NCBI GenBank assembly: GCA_017429345.1
Contig: JAFRPB010000163.1
Span: 1-64,000, forward strand
DNA from: Clostridia bacterium
GTDB taxonomy: Bacteria > Bacillota > Clostridia > Oscillospirales > Acutalibacteraceae
Direction of reading: 5' to 3'
DNA: 64,000 nt
Shown: piece by piece, positions 7,779-14,278 of the stretch
Layout: each line of letters starts with the position of its first letter
Numbering within the stretch: the first letter of the stretch is position 1
The notes under the pieces: generated by a model
The model's input: the letters and a program-made list of their open reading frames with translations, nothing else
Told to the model about the DNA's origin: nothing
Database searches by the model: none
Position numbers and translations under genes: made by a program

Positions 7779-8111
7779 TTAGACCTCCACTCTGACAAAT
7801 CCGATATTGTCGCAGAACCATACTGTTTCGACCGGCGGGTCCGCGCTGTTATCCCAAAGATGCACAACGTCGCTAACAGACATTGAGCGTCCGGCATAGC
7901 CCTGCAAATCGTCTCTGATGTTATACTTCTGAAAGAGCTTTTCACACGCGAGTTGCTCGTTTGGCGCCTCGACCGTTCCGCGATCGGCGGTAAAGTACCT
8001 GCCGAGGTCAACGGGTCCGAAATGATCGACCGTGTATTGATAATTCAAAAAATGAATCCGGGCATTCTCCTCTGTGTCTTTGAGCTGATCGAATGTGTAA
8101 GTGTATTTCAT
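7779..8111 (-). CDS. YodL-domain-like protein
   Basis: This 110-aa protein begins MKYTYTFDQLKDTEENARI and has the SMSVSDVVHLWDNS segment near residue 78, followed by WFCDNIGFVRVE. This pattern is typical of the YodL-like domain found in conjugative elements and prophages, often next to amidoligase-type genes. Biochemical function is unknown. It overlaps the cyclotransferase gene by four bases. Confidence 0.65.
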   Translation of the reverse strand: MKYTYTFDQLKDTEENARIHFLNYQYTVDHFGPVDLGRYFTADRGTVEAPNEQLACEKLFQKYNIRDDLQGYAGRSMSVSDVVHLWDNSADPPVETVWFCDNIGFVRVEV

Positions 8112-8539
8112 AGCAGTCGCCTCCCTTCTGATTCTCTGACCGCTTCAATTAACGTGCCGTAGTCAAAGCCGAAACAATCATATCCCTTTTTGATTGTTTC
8201 CAGATATCCTTCACGCGGACCGGATACCTCATGTCCGTCGGTCATGATGTAAGCCATTGCCGCGACTATTTTTCCGTTCATCCGAAGCTTGAAGTTCCGT
8301 TTCGTATAAAGCCACGGATAGCCTTCATATCGATCCAGCGCCTTTTCATCGCTTGCGCTTATTTTCCAGATCCCTACGGGGACGGACGCGCCCTGCATCG
8401 GTTCGATCGTGGCGACGCCTCTGCGGAACAGCAGCCGATAGTCGAGGATCACCGCCGAGCTGATCGGCATAGCGTCCGGGCAGCGCTGCCGCATCTGCCG
8501 CATGTTGAGATTGCTACCATACGCGAGATAGTATTTCAT
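8108..8539 (-). CDS. Gamma-glutamylcyclotransferase (GGCT/AIG2-like)
   Basis: This 143-aa protein has the diagnostic YGSNLN motif at residues 7-12 and the catalytic-Glu region DRYEGYP. GGCT enzymes release 5-oxoproline from gamma-glutamyl amides. The ATG at 8539 is preferred over a TTG six bases upstream because GGAG lies eight bases ahead of it. The neighbourhood contains a glutamine-synthetase-like amidoligase; such pairs are known from comparative genomics as predicted peptide or amine conjugation and removal systems. Confidence 0.85.
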   Translation of the reverse strand: MKYYLAYGSNLNMRQMRQRCPDAMPISSAVILDYRLLFRRGVATIEPMQGASVPVGIWKISASDEKALDRYEGYPWLYTKRNFKLRMNGKIVAAMAYIMTDGHEVSGPREGYLETIKKGYDCFGFDYGTLIEAVRESEGRRLL

Positions 8540-8551
8540 GTTCAACTCTCC

Positions 8552-8824
8552 TTAGAATAGTCTTATTCCGAACGCTTTTGCAGCGTTATCCAAAGCTTTG
8601 CGTTTGTCTCTTGTGTTCGTGGCGTTACGGAATGCCTCAGCATTCCCGGCGCGTTTTGTGAGAGCTTCTGCATAGGGGTTTTCTATCGTTTCGCAGTAAG
8701 TGCAGACACAGGCCAATTCTCTCGGATTCATCTTAGACGGCCTGCGGAGCAGCGCTTCGTGCTCGCGGATAAAGCGTTCTGTGATGCGGTCTTTTTTCCA
8801 GCATACACTATTGAGGTCAACCAT
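8552..8824 (-). CDS. Unknown small protein
   Basis: This 90-aa protein has GGAGAAAGG upstream of its ATG. It is basic and helical, with one CVCTYC cysteine cluster in the middle. It has no recognised family. It lies between the amidoligase and cyclotransferase genes in the same operon. Confidence 0.6.
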   Translation of the reverse strand: MVDLNSVCWKKDRITERFIREHEALLRRPSKMNPRELACVCTYCETIENPYAEALTKRAGNAEAFRNATNTRDKRKALDNAAKAFGIRLF

Positions 8825-8870
8825 GGTTTTTCCTTTCTCCCCGTCGAGCCGGTAGGTCAGCTTTTTTTGA

Positions 8871-9803
8871 TTAAGCTGCGTCGGTATCAGCAGCGTGGTT
8901 CCAGACGTTCGTGAGGTGGATGCGGCAGGTCTTGTATTCGGGACCGGAGAGACCGAGGCGATTGATAAGAACGCGCTTCATGATCGCGGCTTTCTGCTCG
9001 TCGGTGTAACCGGCGATTCCCTTGAAATACAGGTTATTGTTTTCGCAGTTAATCGACCAGGCACTCATTGCGAGACAAAACTGGACGTATGCTTTGATCT
9101 TCCCTGCGTGGGTGGTGCCGTTGAACAGCCTGAATTCCACCGTGCCTTTGGTGAAGAACGCGTGAAGGTTGATACCGTGGTATCTCGTGGCATTGTAATG
9201 CTCGTGGCTGATCCCGCCCGTGTAGCCGTCGTTTACGAGGCTGTACCAGATGCGTTCCGCGCTCTGCTTCGTTCTCTGATCGTCGTGCTTCATTGCATTC
9301 AGCAGCGTGCGGTTGGTTTTGTGACACCAGTGATTGGCGCGATCCCCGATCTGGAGGGCTTCGTAGAAGAGGTCCTGTCTGCCGACCGCAAAGTTGAGCA
9401 GGCGTGTGAGTGATTCCGGCGTGTGATTCGCGCCGTCCACGTGAACGTGGATCCCGCATGAACTGTTTGCGATAGCGCCAGCCGCGCGGAGCTTTCTAAC
9501 GATCTCTTGCAGATCGTTCAGATCGTCGTACTGAAGGATCGGCGTCACGACTTCGCACGAGTATTCACCGGACGCTCTGACGATGTTTCCGTTGTGCTTC
9601 ATCTGGCAGTTGATCGATCCGTCGGACATACATCTCCACTTTCTGCCTTTAGTGTCTACCGCATAGCAACTGTGGTAATAATCATATCCGGCTTCCACGC
9701 GTTGTGTATCGTAATGCTTTGCAATGATTTTCGCCGCATCGCTGCGGGTAATTCCGGTGAGTTCGATTTCTACTCCGAAATTCTGGTTTTGAATGGTAAT
9801 CAT
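8871..9803 (-). CDS. Amidoligase family protein (Amidoligase_2)
   Basis: This 310-aa protein starts at the ATG at 9803 with GGAGAAG upstream. It has the hallmarks of phage and plasmid amidoligases of the glutamine-synthetase fold: FGVEIEL (about residues 9-15, metal-binding Glu), SSCGIHVHVDG (about residue 115) and GTVEFRLFNGT (about residue 222). The family is predicted to join an amino group to a carboxylate using ATP, for example on peptide side chains or cell-wall peptides. With the GGCT gene it forms a conjugation/deconjugation pair. Confidence 0.88.
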   Translation of the reverse strand: MITIQNQNFGVEIELTGITRSDAAKIIAKHYDTQRVEAGYDYYHSCYAVDTKGRKWRCMSDGSINCQMKHNGNIVRASGEYSCEVVTPILQYDDLNDLQEIVRKLRAAGAIANSSCGIHVHVDGANHTPESLTRLLNFAVGRQDLFYEALQIGDRANHWCHKTNRTLLNAMKHDDQRTKQSAERIWYSLVNDGYTGGISHEHYNATRYHGINLHAFFTKGTVEFRLFNGTTHAGKIKAYVQFCLAMSAWSINCENNNLYFKGIAGYTDEQKAAIMKRVLINRLGLSGPEYKTCRIHLTNVWNHAADTDAA

Positions 9804-9822
9804 GGTAGCTTCTCCTTTTGAA

Positions 9823-10005
9823 TTATTTCTTGAATTCTCTGTTTGCGGTTTCTGCACCGTACAGGTATCTGACGGCTGCGTAGCACCACGTCTCTGCTTC
9901 TCTTACGCCGGCGAACCAGCTGTATGCGATCTTGAGCCCGTTCGGCGCTGTGACCTCTGCTTCCGTCCAGCCGTTTTTGCCTTTTCTGATCTCGTGATGT
10001 TTCAT
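9823..10005 (-). CDS. Small basic protein upstream of amidoligase
   Basis: This 60-aa protein has GGGAG upstream of its ATG. The sequence (EVTAPNGLKIAYSWFAGV) suggests a small alpha/beta fold. It is 19 bp from the amidoligase start. It could be a substrate peptide of the amidoligase, but nothing in the sequence proves it. Confidence 0.6.
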   Translation of the reverse strand: MKHHEIRKGKNGWTEAEVTAPNGLKIAYSWFAGVREAETWCYAAVRYLYGAETANREFKK

Positions 10006-10021
10006 TTTTTTGATATCTCCC

Positions 10022-10051
10022 TTGACTTTATTGCCTTACTTGTGGTATTAT
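10022..10051 (+). promoter_or_regulatory. Strong rightward promoter of candidate small RNA
   Basis: TTGACT (10022-10027), an 18-bp spacer and TATTAT (10046-10051) with an extended -10 TGG. No reading frame with a ribosome binding site follows before the terminator at 10094-10138. Confidence 0.6.
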
Positions 10052-10057
10052 CAAGGC

Positions 10058-10138
10058 GGCGGGAGTAAGGCTTCCCGCTCGCCTTGGGCGTTTAGAACAG
10101 CGGGATTAGTTGGTAGCTATTGACGCTGTTCTTTTTTT
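10058..10138 (+). ncRNA. Candidate antisense small RNA
   Basis: Downstream of an extended -10 promoter lies a GC-rich hairpin (core GCGGGA/TCCCGC, 10059-10078) and then a 9-bp stem AGAACAGCG/CGCTGTTCT (10094-10102, 10124-10132) followed by seven or more T. The transcript would be about 80 nt, non-coding, and antisense to the leftward leader between the 32-aa gene and the gene at 10005. It may control the amidoligase operon. Confidence 0.5.
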
Positions 10139-10141
10139 GCC

Positions 10142-10240
10142 TTACTTGTTGATGTACTCGATACAAGCGACGATCTGCGCATCGGTAAAACCTTGAACCT
10201 TCAACCACTCTATCAGTCTCACCGTCTGATTCGCTGTCAT
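10142..10240 (-). CDS. 32-aa small protein at head of leftward operon
   Basis: The ATG at 10240 has GAGGAG nine bases upstream; an earlier ATG at 10249 touches the ribosome binding site. The peptide is MTANQTVRLIEWLKVQGFTD followed by AQIVACIEYINK. This helix-turn-helix-like pattern is typical of tiny conserved proteins in Firmicutes elements. It is the first gene after the promoter at 10298-10326. Confidence 0.55.
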   Translation of the reverse strand: MTANQTVRLIEWLKVQGFTDAQIVACIEYINK

Positions 10241-10297
10241 CTCTGGCATCTCCTCACTTCCTTTCTTATCGGGCTTGCGCCTCTGCCTTACAGTTAT

Positions 10298-10326
10298 ATA
10301 ATACACTATTTCGTGTCGTTTGTCAA
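10298..10326 (-). promoter_or_regulatory. Leftward promoter of cargo operon
   Basis: On the minus strand, TTGACA (complement of 10321-10326), a 17-bp spacer and TATTAT (complement of 10298-10303). Its spacer contains one ACAC-N6-GTGT operator, so it is likely repressed by the divergent HTH protein. Confidence 0.65.
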
Positions 10327-10350
10327 TAGTTAATTTACACTTTTTCGTGT
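10303..10350. promoter_or_regulatory. Paired operators of the HTH/ImmA control unit
   Basis: ACACTATTTCGTGT (10303-10316) and ACACTTTTTCGTGT (10337-10350) share palindromic ACAC/GTGT ends. They are spaced 34 bp centre to centre, about three helical turns, so two dimers could bind one face. One lies in the leftward promoter, the other between the two divergent promoters. Confidence 0.6.
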
Positions 10351-10366
10351 TTTTTTAAAATTTTTC

Positions 10367-10395
10367 TTGACAATCGAAATAAAATCGTGTAATAT
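10367..10395 (+). promoter_or_regulatory. Rightward promoter of HTH-ImmA pair
   Basis: TTGACA (10367-10372), a 17-bp spacer and TAATAT (10390-10395), close to consensus. It is followed by GAGGTG and the ATG at 10415. Confidence 0.7.
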
Positions 10396-10414
10396 CAGTA
10401 TCGAGGTGATATTG

Positions 10415-10633
10415 ATGGAACTGTCTATCGGTGAGAAGATCAAGATTATAATGAAACGCAAGGGAATCAATATAACGCAGCTCGCGGAGCTGACGGGGCA
10501 GTCGCGTCAGAATCTGACGAATAAACTTCAGCGCGATAATTTTCAGGAACAGGACGCGCGGGTGATCGCGAAAGCTCTCGGATGTACGTTTGAGCCGGTA
10601 TTTAAAATGACGGATACGGGTGATGAAATATGA
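10415..10633 (+). CDS. Cro/XRE-family HTH regulator (ImmR-like position)
   Basis: This 72-aa protein starts at the ATG at 10415 (GAGGTG upstream) rather than at an in-frame codon inside the promoter. The XRE HTH covers residues 15-40 (ITQLAELTGQSRQNLTNKL). There is no C-terminal dimerisation domain. It overlaps the ImmA-type gene by four bases (ATGA), the usual arrangement of a repressor and its protease antirepressor in integrative elements. Confidence 0.8.
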   Translation: MELSIGEKIKIIMKRKGINITQLAELTGQSRQNLTNKLQRDNFQEQDARVIAKALGCTFEPVFKMTDTGDEI

Positions 10634-11073
10634 CCGGCGATTTCGGAAATGTGCGCGGATTCATCAAAGAAACCTGCAAAATTCTCGGGATAGAACCGCC
10701 GAATATGCTATTTGATATGTCGGCAGCCGCGACGGACACGACGCTCGCATTGTGCAGCTCCGACGGCAAAGAGATCCGAATCAGGAAAGAGAAGCCGACG
10801 ATCGACACATACTTTGCAGTCGCGCACGAGCTGCGGCACGTGTGGCAAATACGAACCGCGCCGAATATATGGCTGAAAGATTATAAGACGCGCGACGAAC
10901 TCGATTTTGAAGCTTACAATCTTCAGCCGGCAGAGATCGACGCGAACGCTTTTGCGACGATTGCGATCCTCAACGTGTTCCGAAGACGCCCGCTTTTCCA
11001 TGGATACCCGGACTATATCCGCGCGAAGATCTACGACCGGGCGCGGGAAATCTCGCAGGAAGAAGACGAATAA
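10630..11073 (+). CDS. ImmA/IrrE-family metallo-endopeptidase
   Basis: This 147-aa protein has the zinc-protease motif HELRHVW (HExxH type, about residue 62). A conserved EIDANAFA segment (about residue 103) supplies the third ligand region. Family members cleave the cognate repressor after DNA damage or a cell signal, leading to excision. It is translationally coupled to the HTH gene. Confidence 0.85.
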   Translation: MTGDFGNVRGFIKETCKILGIEPPNMLFDMSAAATDTTLALCSSDGKEIRIRKEKPTIDTYFAVAHELRHVWQIRTAPNIWLKDYKTRDELDFEAYNLQPAEIDANAFATIAILNVFRRRPLFHGYPDYIRAKIYDRAREISQEEDE

Positions 11074-11080
11074 AACAGAA

Positions 11081-11118
11081 AAGAACGGCTCCGATCACCC
11101 GGAGCTGTTCTTTTTTAA
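11081..11118 (+). terminator. Terminator between ImmA-like gene and integrase
   Basis: AAGAACGGCTCCG pairs imperfectly with CGGAGCTGTTCTT around an ATCACC loop, followed by TTTTTT. It lies at the convergent junction and overlaps the last codons of the leftward integrase gene (stop at 11095). Confidence 0.65.
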
Positions 11119-12222
11119 GTGGTTTACCGCTTCCAGCATAGGCGAAGTATCGACGGAGATATACCGCTCCGTCGTCGTGATCTTCGTGTGACGCATGACC
11201 TCTTTAATTACAGGCATAGCGATATTTTCGAGCGCAAGGCTCGTCGCCGTGGTATGCCGGCAGGAATATGGCACGAGATCAGAGCGACACCCGCAGCGCG
11301 CGAGCATCGCTTTAAACTCTTTCCGGTAGTCGTCTTCGCGCATCGGCAGAAACTTCTCGCCTTTGGCGTGCGTCAGCAGCTCCAGGATCACGGGAACGAT
11401 GCAGTCCGCAAGCACGATCGGCGTCAGCTTCCGCTTTTTCGTCTTCTTGCCGACGCCGCAGATCGTCCGCGCGTCGAGGTCGATCATATCAGTCTTCAGG
11501 TCGAAGAGCTCGCCCGGCATCATTCCGGTATAGATCATCAGCAGGGCATAGCCGGTCGTCCAGCTTCCGGCGACGAAATCAGTCCACAGGCTCTTGACCT
11601 CTTCCTCGGTGAACGGATTCGGTGAGTCTTCTTCGAGCGTCGGCAGCTCGATATACTGCGCGATGTTCACCGTCACCGTGCGCTGGGCGACGGCGCGGTC
11701 GTATAACTGCGAGAGCAGCGTCTTGATATCTTTCGCCGGGTAATACGTCGCCGCCTTTGCGTTGACGGTATCCTGAAGCAGCTTTATGTCGATCAGGTTG
11801 ATATCGATAAACAGGATATCTTTGATCTTGTTGTATGCGGTCCGATAATGCCCCTGCTTCGACTTCGAGAGCTTCGGCAGAGAGTTTTCCTCGAACAGCT
11901 CCCAGAGATCCTGAAGCGTAACCTTTTTCTGCACCGGCTGAACGGAGAGCTGCGGAAGATACGCGAGCGCTTCCTTTTTTGTTTTGAATCCCTTTTTTCT
12001 GCGCGATGTTCTCGACACCTGCCCGTCCTTGATGATATATCCTATTGTAACCTCCGCGGCATATCTGGGACCGGCTTTCGTTGTGTACTGAAAGACGGTT
12101 CCTTCTCCGTTTCCGCGTTTTTTTGTACAGCGATCTTTCCCGTCTGCGGGCAGTTTTCGACCGCACATGAAGCAGTAGACCGCCTCGTCCGGCAGCTCGG
12201 TTCCGCATTTTTTGCAGAACAT
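11095..12222 (-). CDS. int: Tyrosine integrase with N-terminal zinc ribbon
   Basis: This 375-aa protein starts at the ATG at 12222 (GGGGTG upstream). Residues 1-27 form a double-knuckle zinc ribbon (CKKCG, CFMCGRK), unusual for an integrase. Then come an arm-binding domain (about 35-85), a core-binding domain (about 95-190) and a catalytic domain. Visible active-site elements are GVGKKTKKRK, PYSCRHTTAT and MRHTKITTTERYISV with the nucleophile Tyr. The box that usually reads TG-x-R-x-GE is TGMMPGEL here, so the first catalytic Arg is Met. It should act on the tRNA-Ser core and the GTCAGTAATAG arms. Confidence 0.92.
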   Translation of the reverse strand: MFCKKCGTELPDEAVYCFMCGRKLPADGKDRCTKKRGNGEGTVFQYTTKAGPRYAAEVTIGYIIKDGQVSRTSRRKKGFKTKKEALAYLPQLSVQPVQKKVTLQDLWELFEENSLPKLSKSKQGHYRTAYNKIKDILFIDINLIDIKLLQDTVNAKAATYYPAKDIKTLLSQLYDRAVAQRTVTVNIAQYIELPTLEEDSPNPFTEEEVKSLWTDFVAGSWTTGYALLMIYTGMMPGELFDLKTDMIDLDARTICGVGKKTKKRKLTPIVLADCIVPVILELLTHAKGEKFLPMREDDYRKEFKAMLARCGCRSDLVPYSCRHTTATSLALENIAMPVIKEVMRHTKITTTERYISVDTSPMLEAVNHLKKNSSG

Positions 12223-12258
12223 AAAAAACACCCCTTCAAAGGGGCATAAAAATACCCC

Positions 12259-12287
12259 TTGTTTTTATGAAGGGGATGTGATATACT
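12259..12287 (+). promoter_or_regulatory. Possible rightward promoter upstream of integrase
   Basis: TTGTTT (12259-12264), a 17-bp spacer and TATACT (12282-12287) with an extended -10 TGA. It points away from the integrase into a stretch without a gene that ends in a terminator at 12331-12369. Confidence 0.4.
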
Positions 12288-12323
12288 TCTATTTGCGAGG
12301 TAGAGGTATATCACATATCCCCT
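12271..12323. promoter_or_regulatory. Long inverted repeat in integrase upstream region
   Basis: AGGGGATGTGATATAC (12271-12286) is repeated inverted at 12306-12323 with a 2-bp insertion. The loop is 19 bp. Together with the CCCCTTCAAAGGGG palindrome at 12231-12244 it occupies the leader or promoter zone of the leftward integrase gene, so operator or directionality-factor binding is likely. Confidence 0.45.
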
Positions 12324-12369
12324 ATTTCCGCCGCTCTGTCCGGGGTCCAGCCGGGCAGGGCGGTTTTTT
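12294..12369 (+). ncRNA. Possible second small RNA ending at a strong terminator
   Basis: A 13-bp stem (12331-12343 with 12351-12363, two G-U pairs) is followed by TTTTTT on the plus strand. No rightward gene precedes it. With the candidate promoter at 12259-12287 it would give a transcript of about 75 nt. Alternatively it only blocks readthrough toward the leftward genes. Confidence 0.35.
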
Positions 12370-12401
12370 ATTTCAGATCGATGTTTTGAATTTTCTGATG
12401 A

Positions 12402-12998
12402 TTATTGAATCAATCCGCTGACACAATACTCTTCCAACTGATCGACGGAAACGTTATAATAAGATTTTGACTCTTTCAGGTCTACAAGCGTCCCCAAAAT
12501 TAAATCTTTCGTTTCCCATTCCAAATAATCTTTTACGACCGATGTAGAATAATAGTATCCTTTATATGTTACTCGGCAGATATCGAGATCATTGTCCGAA
12601 GCAAAGGATTGTATCGCCGATATAGTATTTGTTACAGTCGAGCTTAATTCTGAATTTGTAATCAGTTTGTTTTTTTCGATTGAGACTGTCAATCCACTGT
12701 TCTCAAGATAGTATGCGTGAACGGTATACTCACCTTCATATCTTTGGCTTAAAACATTATTAAGCTCTTCCGTGAGAGATGATACGTCGATGTTATCTGT
12801 TGATTTGCTTGAAGATTTATTTTTCGCCGAAATGGCTCCGTAGACAATAAGAGAAACAAAAACAAAAGCGCAAGACGTAATTAATATTATTTTTAGTTTC
12901 GGATATCTATATTTTTTCAATCGAAAACCGCAACTTGGGCACTGCTTTGCCCTGTCGGAGATCTCTTTCCCGCATTCGGGGCAATTTATCAGCGCCAT
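12402..12998 (-). CDS. Zinc-ribbon membrane protein
   Basis: In this 198-aa protein residues 1-26 form a zinc ribbon (CPECGKEI, CPSCGFRL), residues 33-56 a transmembrane helix, and the remainder an extracytoplasmic domain rich in Ser, Thr and Tyr. The region is more AT-rich than its neighbours. Proteins of this design are common in prophage lysogeny regions and could act in superinfection exclusion, which is inference only. It starts two bases after the stop of the SWIM-BRCT gene. Confidence 0.65.
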   Translation of the reverse strand: MALINCPECGKEISDRAKQCPSCGFRLKKYRYPKLKIILITSCAFVFVSLIVYGAISAKNKSSSKSTDNIDVSSLTEELNNVLSQRYEGEYTVHAYYLENSGLTVSIEKNKLITNSELSSTVTNTISAIQSFASDNDLDICRVTYKGYYYSTSVVKDYLEWETKDLILGTLVDLKESKSYYNVSVDQLEEYCVSGLIQ

Positions 12999-13000
12999 TT

Positions 13001-13606
13001 TTACATCTCCTTACATACACCTGCAATAGAAAGAAAATCCGACAGGGTATAAGTCGGAATCCCAAGTTCATGTGCTTTCATGAGCTTTGAGCCGGGATTA
13101 TCTCCAACTACCAAACATGACGTACGCTTTGAAACGGAGCTGCTTACCTTACCGCCTGCGCGAACAATGATGGCGGTCAGTTCATTTCTTGAAAACCCAT
13201 CAAACTCTCCTGTAATTACAACGGTGTAACCGTTCAGAGCGCCAACAGGTACAGGTCTCTCATTGAAAGCTTCGCCTGTTTCTGAATCCACATACATTAA
13301 TTTTGTAACGACGGCGGCATCTTTCGGGTATTTTACCGCGTTTATGTCACTCGAATACTCTCCGTCGAGAAGACCGAGTTCCATCGCAAGACGCAATCTA
13401 TGCTTGCATGGCCGTTGAGACCCGGCATTATCATAACAATTGCATTTATTTGGATATGTATTATATATCCCGTGGCGACCGCTGAAAACACCGAATTGTG
13501 CTGTCGGTTCTATGCCGAGCGGTGTCATATCGGCGGCTTTTGCCTTTTCATATCTTTTCATCCACTCTTCATCGTCGGTCTGTATTATCCATTTTTCACC
13601 TGTCAT
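13001..13606 (-). CDS. SWIM zinc finger plus BRCT-domain protein
   Basis: This 201-aa protein has a CNCYDN...RPCKHRL element near residues 55-70, which fits a SWIM zinc finger (CxC-n-CxH). The C-terminal half (about 122-200) reads as a BRCT domain: LNGYTVVITGEFDGFSRNEL, a central GGKVSSSVSKRTSCLVVGD stretch and an AHELGIPTYTLSDFL end, as in bacterial ligase BRCT modules. A DNA-end or DNA-structure binding role is likely. It is expressed leftward in the lysogeny region with the membrane protein. Confidence 0.75.
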   Translation of the reverse strand: MTGEKWIIQTDDEEWMKRYEKAKAADMTPLGIEPTAQFGVFSGRHGIYNTYPNKCNCYDNAGSQRPCKHRLRLAMELGLLDGEYSSDINAVKYPKDAAVVTKLMYVDSETGEAFNERPVPVGALNGYTVVITGEFDGFSRNELTAIIVRAGGKVSSSVSKRTSCLVVGDNPGSKLMKAHELGIPTYTLSDFLSIAGVCKEM

Positions 13607-13704
13607 GCAACTTACCTCATTTCGTTATAATCTTTCGTACTTGTGCTATTTTTCCGTGAAGGTGGTATTCTTGAGCTCCATTATATATAGAAAGGAGACC
13701 AGCT

Positions 13705-13836
13705 ATGAACAATACTTTGTTTGCGGAGCTGTTTGATCTGCTCGATGCGGAACAGCAGGACGAGATTATTGCGACGATAAAATCCCTTTTATCTGAGCAA
13801 TTATCAGAGCCTGATGTTCCGGAGACAGACGACTAA
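13705..13836 (+). CDS. 43-aa protein resembling the repressor tail
   Basis: The ATG at 13705 has AAAGGAG upstream. The peptide aligns with the C-terminal tail of the opposite-strand repressor: ELFDLLDAEQQDE then EIIATIKSLLSEQ here, against ELFSRLSPEHQA then LIIAQIKGILSSQ there. The genes converge and their 3' ends overlap (13766-13836). The DNA in 13720-13860 is an imperfect inverted repeat. It could be a dominant-negative or antirepressor-like peptide. Whether it is expressed is unproven. Confidence 0.55.
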   Translation: MNNTLFAELFDLLDAEQQDEIIATIKSLLSEQLSEPDVPETDD

Positions 13837-14107
13837 ACAGTTCAACAACCTCTGCGGTGCGCTCGTTGTCTACAATGACAGCGGGCGCCTTTTCTTTTTG
13901 CCAGCCCATGATCCATTTCGACGACACGCCGATCGCATCTGCGATGATAACAATTTCATCTATAGGTATTTTTTTTATTTGTCCGCTTGTCCATCTTTGC
14001 AGCGTTGATTTAGGAATGTCTGTCATGGCAGATATTTGAGCTAATGAAAAGCCTGAATCGCTTATTGCTTCCCGAAGTCTTGATGTTATCATTTCTAACT
14101 CTGTCAT
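13766..14107 (-). CDS. CI-type phage repressor
   Basis: This 113-aa protein starts at the ATG at 14107 with GAGGTG upstream. The XRE HTH is at residues 20-45 (LAQISAMTDIPKSTLQRW). The short C-terminal tail ELFSRLSPEHQALIIAQIKG is a typical amphipathic oligomerisation helix of small Firmicutes repressors; there is no LexA-type peptidase domain. It diverges from the Cro-like gene across the GTCCCGAAAAACGGGAC operators. Confidence 0.82.
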   Translation of the reverse strand: MTELEMITSRLREAISDSGFSLAQISAMTDIPKSTLQRWTSGQIKKIPIDEIVIIADAIGVSSKWIMGWQKEKAPAVIVDNERTAEVVELFSRLSPEHQALIIAQIKGILSSQ

Positions 14108-14187
14108 AATCCATGCACCTCGTAAATATAGAATAACATTTATAATCCCAAAAATCAAGACAATTTCACGAAAAAAAATTAAATTTT

Positions 14188-14252
14188 CCCGAAAAACGGG
14201 TTGACAAACAAAAATCAGCGTGGTAATATAAAATCGTCCCGAAAAACGGGAC
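14188..14252. promoter_or_regulatory. Lysogeny switch: early promoter and two operators
   Basis: A rightward promoter TTGACA (14201-14206), 17-bp spacer, TAATAT (14224-14229) with extended TGG lies between two copies of CCCGAAAAACGGG at 14188-14200 and 14238-14250. The second extends to the 17-bp palindrome GTCCCGAAAAACGGGAC (14236-14252) over the transcription start. Repressor bound here would block early transcription. Confidence 0.8.
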
Positions 14253-14278
14253 AGTAATAATATAAGGTGGTGAAATGA

